Source: CAWJMF01 sp963843945 (GTDB lineage Bacteria; Vulcanimicrobiota; Vulcanimicrobiia; Vulcanimicrobiales; Vulcanimicrobiaceae). From it: a stretch of DNA of 64,000 nt. This document shows, one piece after another, positions 18,701-24,340 of the stretch. The DNA is taken from positions 1,922,001 through 1,986,000 of the forward strand of contig CAWJMF010000002.1 in NCBI GenBank assembly GCA_963843945.1. Direction: 5' to 3'. Position numbers and translations under genes: made by a program. Under the pieces are notes generated by a model that searched no databases, was not told where the DNA came from, and saw only the letters and a list, made by a program, of their open reading frames with translations. Each line of letters begins with the position of its first letter. Positions within the stretch are counted from its first letter, which is position 1.

Positions 18701-18977
18701 AGACGTGATCGACGTCGGCGATTTGGCCGATGACTCGCTCGAGCGGGCGCGTCACCAAATTGGCCACCTCGTCGCGCGTACGACCCGAAGCGGCCGTCGA
18801 GACGATCGCCGTGGGCACCGTGATGCGAGGATTTTCCTCACGTGGAGTGGCGATGACCGCGATCGCGCCGAAAACGAAAGTCCCGGCAACGAGCACGCCG
18901 GTGATTTTCGACTCGAGGAACATCCGGACGGCATTTTTAATGGGGCCGGATTTCTTACCAGATTCCATGGCAGGCAC
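15780..18977 (-). CDS. RND-family efflux transporter permease
   Basis: A 1065-residue inner-membrane pump has the classic RND layout: helix 1 (ITGVLVAGTFVFGAIAVI), a large periplasmic loop, helices 2-6 with the proton-relay pair in LGLLVDDAIVVIENIHR (about residue 410), a second loop, and helices 8-12 (GVIALSGIVVRNSIVLVEFI). Its length matches AcrB/CzcA-type pumps. Start is GTG 18977 or ATG 18968. No membrane-fusion protein or TolC-like partner is adjacent, which is unusual. Two palindromes related to CsoR-type operators lie immediately upstream (18982-18997 and 19007-19020), so the pump is probably repressed by the adjacent CsoR/CstR-like protein. Substrate is unknown; heavy metal or sulfur-stress products are inferred from the regulator. 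Confidence 0.88.
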   Translation of the reverse strand: MPAMESGKKSGPIKNAVRMFLESKITGVLVAGTFVFGAIAVIATPREENPRITVPTAIVSTAASGRTRDEVANLVTRPLERVIGQIADVDHVYSTSSDERSTITVRYRVGTDTTQAYVDLYTRLLGNRGVLPADVADPVVSRIDVDDVPVVVLTLASQTLDEVALRDVAYRLSDVLAPVAGIGAMTLYGGQTRSVNVTVDPRTLNAYALGFSDIDAALKGGAEQAAGYTADGRTRTDVRAGTAFGSVRDVANATVAVRAGTPIALRDVATVTAGSPPRETYAWYSGAAGPQQANAVSIAIAKRSGTNVVTVADDVLATAQRFSLPPGVQLAVSRNDGEKADRAVNELFQRLVEAIVIVSLLLLITLGVREAAVVALAIPLTLFITLGVAMLAHETINRITLFALILSLGLLVDDAIVVIENIHRQMHASGDRASLIADAVAQVASPTILATLTVILAFLPMAFVSGLMGPYMRPIPLDVPVAMLASLVVAIVVTPWAALRVLRPRTARTRSLKNWEDRYQRWLAVLLQDASRRRVFLRSVVGAVGLAATLPLLQLVQFRMLPSQNEKTFSVTIDEPAGTDIERTRLAARAVERVVLDDPNTHDVESFVGTPAVPDFNSILRGTFARNAAWNAELRVNLVGPQQRSENSESIVRAMRAKVEAAGARFGAAVRLVEEPPGPPVRATVFGIVTAPNAAERERLAGRLFTLMRAEPGVVDTDMTVKVQPSRSHVVLDFRKASLSGVAPQIAARELAAAFGGVDSGVLRNPAARDAVPIVVRYGQADLTNADAFQRASIPGSAGVMVPLSSIATLQSETTPDTLYREDGQDVTYVTGEMSGRSSTYAVIDLLLATFRSHLIPAGSSVRWDGEWQLTLDVFRDLGIAMIIAIALIYLVLVARFRSLKVPLVILSAVPLGLIGVLPGFALLAPFGVYFSATAMIGVIALSGIVVRNSIVLVEFIEERVAHGVALREALIDAGTVRARPILLTAAAGILSSVVIAFDPVWSGLAWALVFGMGASAVLSLFVVPILYAITVDAVKEPIVMSPASILQRPARSPAVPGNRASLRL

Positions 18978-18981
18978 AATG

Positions 18982-18997
18982 ATACCCTATGGGGTAT
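18982..18997. promoter_or_regulatory. CsoR/CstR-type operator 1
   Basis: The inverted repeat ATACCC-TATG-GGGTAT sits directly before the RND pump start. The same 16 bases recur at 19393-19408. Flanking G and C extend the symmetry to 18 bases. The form (T/A-rich ends, a run of C, a run of G) is that of operators bound by CsoR-family repressors. Confidence 0.7.
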
Positions 18998-19006
18998 CGG
19001 TCACGC

Positions 19007-19020
19007 TACCCCTGGGGGTA
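19007..19020. promoter_or_regulatory. CsoR/CstR-type operator 2
   Basis: The perfect inverted repeat TACCCC-TG-GGGGTA lies nine bases beyond operator 1, between the repressor stop and the pump start. It is a variant of the same operator class with a shorter spacer. Two operators in tandem suggest cooperative repression of the pump. Confidence 0.6.
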
Positions 19021-19027
19021 TTATTTT

Positions 19028-19354
19028 TTAGAGCAACTTGATAAAGGTATCGGTCAAGCGACGAACTTCGGCTTCGTCGTTGACTTTCGAAGAGCGCAGA
19101 CACTGCGCGAGACTGCTAACCATCAGCTGAGCGGTTGCGCGTTCGAGCGCGGTCCGGGCCGCTGAGAGCTGCTGGACGATACTGTGACAGTCGCGCCTCT
19201 CGTCGATCATCCGCTGAATCGCTCGGACCTGACCTTCGACGCGCGCCAAGCGAGCGGTAATCTCGCGCGCCGCGCTTGGGTCGATTTGGAGTTCCATGAC
19301 GGCAGCGGAGTCTCTGCGGCGCGAAGGTGTCGTGGAACGAGCTGCTTTTGCCAT
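19028..19354 (-). CDS. CsoR/FrmR-family transcriptional repressor (Cys-Cys, CstR-like)
   Basis: The 108-residue all-helical protein (from ATG 19354; GTG or ATG starts up to 19471 are possible) shows the CsoR/FrmR core ARLARVEGQVRAIQRMIDERRDC. The two sensing cysteines are C56 and C85, 29 residues apart, the spacing found in CsoR (Cys36/Cys65) and CstR (Cys31/Cys60). The Cu(I)-ligand histidine four residues before the second Cys is Ser81 here, which argues against copper sensing. It is compatible with persulfide sensing like CstR. Three matching operators at 18982, 19007 and 19393 surround the gene, so it probably controls the RND pump, the DUF302/DUF2892 genes and perhaps itself. Confidence 0.82.
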   Translation of the reverse strand: MAKAARSTTPSRRRDSAAVMELQIDPSAAREITARLARVEGQVRAIQRMIDERRDCHSIVQQLSAARTALERATAQLMVSSLAQCLRSSKVNDEAEVRRLTDTFIKLL

Positions 19355-19386
19355 ACCGGGTTCAGGATAACCCATGCAGCAGCGGC

Positions 19387-19416
19387 TTGACAATACCCTA
19401 TGGGGTATAGTATGTT
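19387..19416 (+). promoter_or_regulatory. Promoter with embedded operator 3 (rightward, DUF302 gene)
   Basis: A perfect -35 hexamer TTGACA (19387-19392) is separated by 18 bases from TATGTT (19411-19416). The spacer contains the operator ATACCC-TATG-GGGTAT (19393-19408), identical in 16 bases to operator 1. A repressor bound here would block RNA polymerase directly. It drives the DUF302 gene starting at 19458. Confidence 0.75.
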
Positions 19417-19457
19417 TTCTTTTACTCCGAAGTCGTTCCCGAAAGTCGAGCGGTAAG

Positions 19458-19859
19458 ATGAAAACGTCCACCCAGTACGGTCACGTCACGGTGACGGCCC
19501 TTCGTTTTGAGGATGCAGTCGACGCCGTTAAGGCTTCCCTATCGGAAAATGGGTTCGGGGTCGTGTCGGAAATCGACCTCTCGAAGACGCTCCGGGAGAG
19601 GCTCGGCGTCGACATACAACGGACGCTCATCTTAGGGTCGTGCAACCCGGGATTCGCGCACGAGGCGCTGTCGGCGGAGCCGGGCGTCGCTTTGTTTTTG
19701 CCGTGCAACGTCGTCATCCGCGAACTCGGCGAGGCCAGAGAAGTTAGCGCGGTCGACGCGCGAGCGATGCTGGGTTTTCTCCGAAATCCAGCGCTGGAGT
19801 CAACTGCCGCCCGCGTGGACGACCTGCTCTCGAGCGCGATCGCGTCGATTCCGGCGTAA
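19458..19859 (+). CDS. DUF302 domain protein
   Basis: This is a 133-residue protein. The span from about FEDAVDAVKASLSENGFGVV through the DIQRTLILGSCNPGFAHEAL and LFLPCNVVIRE segments is the standard DUF302 layout. Two cysteines (GSCNPG and LPCNV) are conserved in the family. DUF302 proteins have no settled biochemical role but recur in gene clusters linked to sulfur and redox stress. It is the first gene behind promoter/operator 3 and is followed by the DUF2892 gene. A signal peptide is absent, so a cytoplasmic location is likely. It would be induced together with the RND pump. Confidence 0.82.
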   Translation: MKTSTQYGHVTVTALRFEDAVDAVKASLSENGFGVVSEIDLSKTLRERLGVDIQRTLILGSCNPGFAHEALSAEPGVALFLPCNVVIRELGEAREVSAVDARAMLGFLRNPALESTAARVDDLLSSAIASIPA

Positions 19860-19914
19860 GATGCGCCGGGCAGTCCCGTGCTCAAATCCAAATCGCTCGA
19901 ACGGATAAAATATC

Positions 19915-20139
19915 GTGAAGTTTGCTCTTTTTATGGCAGGGCCGATCGGTCGGATAGGCCGCGTCGTCGCCGCTCTCGCGCTAGCATGGTGGGGCTGGTC
20001 CTTTCAATCTGGAGCCGGTTGGGCGATCGCTGCGCTCGGATCCGTCGTCTTTCTCGCGGGCGCGCTAAACCTTTGCCTGTTCGCGCCGTTCATGCGTCTG
20101 CCGTTTCGCGGCGCCGATCTGTCTCAGCACCGCTCGTAA
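19915..20139 (+). CDS. DUF2892 (YgaP-type transmembrane domain) small membrane protein
   Basis: This 74-residue protein (GTG 19915, or ATG 19933) has two hydrophobic helices (VVAALALAWWGWSF and WAIAALGSVVFLAGALNLCLFAPF) with the IGRIGR lead-in and the C-terminal Cys-Leu-Phe-Ala-Pro signature of DUF2892. In E. coli YgaP this domain is fused to a rhodanese that handles sulfane sulfur. Here it stands alone, 55 bases after the DUF302 gene, probably in the same transcript. This strengthens a sulfur or persulfide theme for the locus, although that is inference. Confidence 0.75.
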   Translation: MKFALFMAGPIGRIGRVVAALALAWWGWSFQSGAGWAIAALGSVVFLAGALNLCLFAPFMRLPFRGADLSQHRS

Positions 20140-20207
20140 CCGGTACGAAGCCGCCGGGAGGCTGCCATGCTCAATTGTCACTCGCTTTTCCGGGAGTCGA
20201 GATTACC

Positions 20208-20849
20208 GTGAAGTGGCCCGCAATTACGCTCGCATTCGTTCTCGCTACGCTTGCTGCAGTCCAGGCACAGCAGCCTTCGCGCGCTTTCGGTTTTCTCTCG
20301 CACGCGGCGTTCTTTTCGCTCGAAACCAAACAACCAAACCTCCTCGATCCACAAGTGTTCGTTGCGGATCCATCCGCGACCGCCGGCCCCGGCCCACAGG
20401 GAATCGTTCATGTGGCCGGGGTTCGGCCGGCCTACGGCGTGGACGACCCCAACGCGCAAGTCTTTACAGCGCAAGGTAAACCTCTTTCATTCACGCTCGG
20501 CGAATGGTTCGGCGCTAGAGGACGCATAAGTTTTACGCCCATGCGCGCCGGTAGATCTACGCTCGATTACTCTCTGTCGGGGCTCGTTCCGAACGGCGCC
20601 TACAGCTTTTTTGAGAACCATTTCTCGGCGGACGGCGTCACGTTCACGCCACTCGACGGTACGGGCGCGCACAACAGCTTTACGGCAACGACATTGGGCG
20701 CCGCAAGCGGGACGATCCTTGTACCGGGTGCCGTGACGCACAGCGAGGGCATCTTACTCGTGTATCACAGCGACGGAGAGACCCACGGCAGCCAACGCGG
20801 CCAGATCGGCGTAAACGCGCATCATCAGCTGATCGTTCGCGTGCCCTAA
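20208..20849 (+). CDS. Secreted protein of unknown function
   Basis: From GTG 20208 (weak GGGAG upstream) the 213-residue protein begins with a signal peptide (MKWPAITLAFVLATLAAVQAQ). The mature part is beta-rich in appearance: FTLGEWFGARGRISFTPM, YSLSGLVPNGAYSFFENHFS, GILLVYHSDGETHGSQRGQ. It has no Cys and no obvious catalytic triad. LVPNGAYSFF and LLVYHSDGETHG recall small extracellular domains found near lipoproteins, but I do not recognise the family. It is the last gene before the composition returns to the strongly GC-biased style and is convergent with the next gene. Confidence 0.6.
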   Translation: MKWPAITLAFVLATLAAVQAQQPSRAFGFLSHAAFFSLETKQPNLLDPQVFVADPSATAGPGPQGIVHVAGVRPAYGVDDPNAQVFTAQGKPLSFTLGEWFGARGRISFTPMRAGRSTLDYSLSGLVPNGAYSFFENHFSADGVTFTPLDGTGAHNSFTATTLGAASGTILVPGAVTHSEGILLVYHSDGETHGSQRGQIGVNAHHQLIVRVP

Positions 20850-20863
20850 CCGCGATTCTCCGC

Positions 20864-20896
20864 GGAGCCGTAACGGTACCGTACCCTTGCGGCTCC
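20864..20896. terminator. Inverted repeat between convergent genes, possible bidirectional terminator
   Basis: GGAGCCG (20864-20870) pairs with CGGCTCC (20890-20896), with a smaller palindrome ACGGTACCGT in the loop. The position between two converging stop codons fits a terminator, but there is no run of T, so the call is tentative. Confidence 0.35.
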
Positions 20897-22827
20897 TAAC
20901 TTATCGTGCCCGCGTATCCGTCGAGCCGCGCTTTGCGATCGTTCGGAAGCGTCGGCGGCGCGAGCGGCGCCGCGGCCCAGTTGTTGCCGCCGGCATTCTT
21001 CTGCCAGATGCCGGTCGCGTAGCGGTAGACGCCATCGTCGGCTGCGAACACGTTGCTGTCCGCCGGCGGAACGCTGCGCGGGCCGTGGGCCGGGACCGGG
21101 GGCTGGTCTAGCGTCACGCTGCCGCGCGGCTGATTCGACTGCGCCTGCTCGCGCGCGTAGGTCGTATCGCTGAAGTTTCCGTACGTCGGCGGATTGGAGA
21201 CCCAGAACTGGCCGCCCGTGTAGCCCGGCGCGTAGTAGCCCGTCCCGTAGGCATAGCCGCCCCAGCCCGGCGCGTAGGAGCCGAGATAGCCCGCGTTCGC
21301 GCCGTTGTAGAACGCCAAACGGTCGCCGTTTGAAAGTTCGGCAGCGGGCAGGTTGTGATAGGTCGCCTTCGGCGCAGGAGGCGCCGTCGGATAGGGCGCC
21401 GTCGAAACGTTTCCTTGCGCGTCGTAGACGTGCACGAAGGTGACGTTGTAGAGCGGCGAGCTTTCCGGAATCGTGTAGATGACGGACGGCACGTAGCTCG
21501 CGGCGGACCACGGTCCGAGCGGCGAGGAGGCGAGAAACCAGACGCCGTGATCGAGCGCGAAGTAGTGCGCATCGTCGACCTTGATAACGTCCGTCGCCGT
21601 GTTAACCGCATACTGCAGCGGCGTCGTCGCAATCGGCGCGAACTGCGGCGCGCCCGAGCGATACGTCACGCTAAGCGTCGCCGAAGCCGGATCGACCGGT
21701 ACGACGTGCGGTACCTGCGCCGCGGCCGCTGCGTAGAAGGCCTGCGTCGTACCGGGAACCGACACGAGGACGCGGCCGCGCGGACTGTCTTCGGGGATCT
21801 TCTTGAAATCGGCCGGGAGGTGCGCCGACGCGAAGGTCCAGGGGCCGTTCAAATTGGCGGCCGAGAACCAGCGCCCCGAAAGCAGCACGTACCAAATCGT
21901 CGTGCCGCGCGAGAAAAAGAGGTCGCTGTTCGTGTTCGAGACGTAGCGGAGTTGCGTCCCCGGAATCGAGCCGAACTGCGGCTGTCCGGCGATGTCGATC
22001 AAGGCCGAAGGCACGGTGCTGACGATGACGTGCGGCACGACCGTACCGGCCGGTTTCGGCGCCTTCAGCGCGGTGCGAATGTAACTCAAGCGGCCCGTCG
22101 CGGGGATCGCCGCAAAGCTCGCCGGTGCGACGGTCGGCGTAAACGGACCGGCTGCGCCGGGCGACGCGTACCATCCGCTGCGCGCGTGCACGTAGTACAG
22201 CCCGGCCGCCGGATCGTGGACGATCTCCCAGTTCGTGTTGAGGGCATACGTCAACGCGGTGCCTTCGATCGGCGCAAACGACGGCTTCCCGTCGAAGACG
22301 ACCAGCACCGCCGGCTTTTGGCTCACGTAGATGACCGGAGGATTCGTCCGCAAAGGAATCGTGTGCGGACGAGCCGCGGGCGGAAGGCTCGCCAACACCA
22401 TCGCCAGCGGCAAGAGCGGTTTGCCTTGAAGGCGTAAGTTGGCTTTGAGAAACGCGTCGAGCGAGGCGACGTCGGCTGGACTCGCGCCCGGCCAACTCGT
22501 CGCGACGAGCTTCGGGTTCACCAGTGAGACCATACCCGCGGGGACGTCTGCGCTGGCCAGCGATGCGAAACTGAGCGTTCCGAAGACCGGTGCGGCGGCG
22601 CCGGGCAACGTGACGCCGACGGCGGCGATCCCGGTCATCTGCCGGTACTCCGGCCACGAGCGCACCTGCGGTTCGGAGAGGACGATCGTTCCGCCGCCGG
22701 CGGCGACCGTCATCGGCCAAACGATCGGCGCCGTCGCCGCCGGAGCTGCGGGCGCTATCGCGGCGGACAGGAAAAGGAACGCGGCCGCTGCAGCCGCGGC
22801 TCGGCCGGAACAAAGAAGAAAGCGCAT
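20896..22827 (-). CDS. Secreted protein with three internal repeats (carbohydrate-binding-like)
   Basis: This is a 643-residue protein with a signal peptide (ATG 22827, Ala-rich hydrophobic stretch to about residue 30). The centre contains three diverged copies of an 80-90 residue unit: P(S/Q)F(A/G)xI, xLxYxxNT, then a tyrosine/tryptophan strand (YYVHARSGWY, WYVLLSGRWF, YFALDHGVWF) and a GP(F/W) turn. The copies start around residues 170, 265 and 375. The C-terminal part is rich in Gly-Tyr-Ala (GWGGYAYGTGYYAPGY). No enzyme motif is visible. The repeats look like beta-meander modules used for binding polymers at the cell surface. The family is not recognised with certainty. Confidence 0.65.
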   Translation of the reverse strand: MRFLLCSGRAAAAAAAFLFLSAAIAPAAPAATAPIVWPMTVAAGGGTIVLSEPQVRSWPEYRQMTGIAAVGVTLPGAAAPVFGTLSFASLASADVPAGMVSLVNPKLVATSWPGASPADVASLDAFLKANLRLQGKPLLPLAMVLASLPPAARPHTIPLRTNPPVIYVSQKPAVLVVFDGKPSFAPIEGTALTYALNTNWEIVHDPAAGLYYVHARSGWYASPGAAGPFTPTVAPASFAAIPATGRLSYIRTALKAPKPAGTVVPHVIVSTVPSALIDIAGQPQFGSIPGTQLRYVSNTNSDLFFSRGTTIWYVLLSGRWFSAANLNGPWTFASAHLPADFKKIPEDSPRGRVLVSVPGTTQAFYAAAAAQVPHVVPVDPASATLSVTYRSGAPQFAPIATTPLQYAVNTATDVIKVDDAHYFALDHGVWFLASSPLGPWSAASYVPSVIYTIPESSPLYNVTFVHVYDAQGNVSTAPYPTAPPAPKATYHNLPAAELSNGDRLAFYNGANAGYLGSYAPGWGGYAYGTGYYAPGYTGGQFWVSNPPTYGNFSDTTYAREQAQSNQPRGSVTLDQPPVPAHGPRSVPPADSNVFAADDGVYRYATGIWQKNAGGNNWAAAPLAPPTLPNDRKARLDGYAGTIS

Positions 22828-22994
22828 CTCTGCGAAGTTAGAACCCCGGTCGAGCCGAACCTGGCGCGGCCCGAACGTCGTAGTCTTCCGTGCGGCTCGC
22901 GAACGAGGATTGGCGTTCGCGCGCAGCCCAATTCCTGAACGACGACAGTCCGCGACGAACGCCGAGTTCGACGCTAAAGCCGGAGGAGCTACTG

Positions 22995-24197
22995 ATGAGA
23001 AGAACGCGCCGCTCGTTCATCCTCGAGAGCGCAGCTGCGGGCAGTGCCGCTGCCCTTTCGATGCCTGCGATCGCGCGAGCCCAGAGCGTCCACAGCGCGG
23101 ATTGCTGTTCGCCGCTCACCTTGCGCAACGAGATCGCGCAGGCGCAGGCCGGCGCCTCGCCGGCCGCGCCCGCCGTTGCCCCAATTTCGGCTCCCGCGAT
23201 TCCGTTCGAATCGGTGCCCGATTTCCTGAAATTGCCGGCCAACATGTATCTCGGCGAAGCGCCGGGCGTCGCGGTCAATTCGAAGGGTCACGTCTTCGTC
23301 TTCACGCGCGGCAACACGACCGGTCCGGCGTATGCCGCGAGTGCGGCGCAGCTGCTGGAATTCGGCCCCGACGGGCGCTACCTGCGCGAGATCGGGCGCA
23401 ACCTCTACGCCTGGTCGTTCGCCCACACCGTCAAGGTCGATCGCTACGACAATATTTGGGCGACCGACAAAGGCTCGGACATGGTGATCAAATTCGATCC
23501 GGAGGGCCGCGTCGCAATGGTCTTCGGGCGAAAACAGGAAGCTTCCGACGAAGGCACGGGACCGCTCAAGCATCCGAGCCCGCCGCTCCCGCCCGAAGAT
23601 GGGCGCTTCCGGCAAGTAACCGACGTGGCGTGGGATTCCGACGACAACGCGTACATCAGCGACGGCTACATCAATTCGCGCGTCGCCAAAGTGAACAAAG
23701 ACGGCGATTGGATCGCGTCGTTTGGAACGCCCGGAACCGGGCCGGCCCAATTCAATACGCCGCACAGCATCGCGGTCGATTCACGGAACCGCATCTACGT
23801 CGCGGACCGCGGCAACCGGCGCATTCAAGTCTTCGATACGCAAGGGCAGTTCATCCGGCAGATCCACGTCGACGTCGCATACGACCCGAACGCTCGTCCG
23901 GCGATCGGCGATCGGCCGAGCGGCGCGGCGCTGCAAGGAACGCAGGGCCCGGGAGCGCCCTGGGCCATCTGCATCTCGCCGCCGCCGCACGAATACTTGT
24001 ATAGCTCCGACGCGTATCCCGGGCGGATTTACAAGATGACGCTGGACGGAAAGGTTCTCGGCGTCTTGGGACGAGCGGGAAAACAGCTCAAGCAGTTCGG
24101 CTGGGTTCACCAAATGGCGTGCCCCTCCGAAAACGTTCTGTTCGTCGCCGAAATCCTTAACTGGCGGGTGCAGAAACTGATCCTGCAGCCCGCATAG
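22995..24197 (+). CDS. Tat-exported NHL-repeat beta-propeller protein
   Basis: A 400-residue protein starts at ATG 22995 after GGAGGAG. The leader RRTRRSFILESAAAGSAAAL has the twin-arginine pattern of Tat signal peptides. The mature region holds NHL-type propeller blades: GVAVNSKGHVFVFTRG, TVKVDRYDNIWATDKGSD, VAWDSDDNAYISDGYINSR, SIAVDSRNRIYVADRGNRR and the final VLFVAEILNWRVQKL. The same repeat fold occurs in peptidyl-alpha-hydroxyglycine alpha-amidating lyase and many extracellular binding proteins. Whether it is an enzyme here is not clear. It shares no operon with its neighbours. Confidence 0.75.
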   Translation: MRRTRRSFILESAAAGSAAALSMPAIARAQSVHSADCCSPLTLRNEIAQAQAGASPAAPAVAPISAPAIPFESVPDFLKLPANMYLGEAPGVAVNSKGHVFVFTRGNTTGPAYAASAAQLLEFGPDGRYLREIGRNLYAWSFAHTVKVDRYDNIWATDKGSDMVIKFDPEGRVAMVFGRKQEASDEGTGPLKHPSPPLPPEDGRFRQVTDVAWDSDDNAYISDGYINSRVAKVNKDGDWIASFGTPGTGPAQFNTPHSIAVDSRNRIYVADRGNRRIQVFDTQGQFIRQIHVDVAYDPNARPAIGDRPSGAALQGTQGPGAPWAICISPPPHEYLYSSDAYPGRIYKMTLDGKVLGVLGRAGKQLKQFGWVHQMACPSENVLFVAEILNWRVQKLILQPA

Positions 24198-24340
24198 CAG
24201 CGGCTTCGATCGATAGAGGGCGACCCATGAAATTGCCCGGGAGCGGCATGGCGAGGGCATGCCGCGGGCCGGTGTAACGCCCGATCGGCCGGGCCGAAGT
24301 GCCCGGCGGAATCGTGCCGCTACGACTTGAAGCCGCTCTC

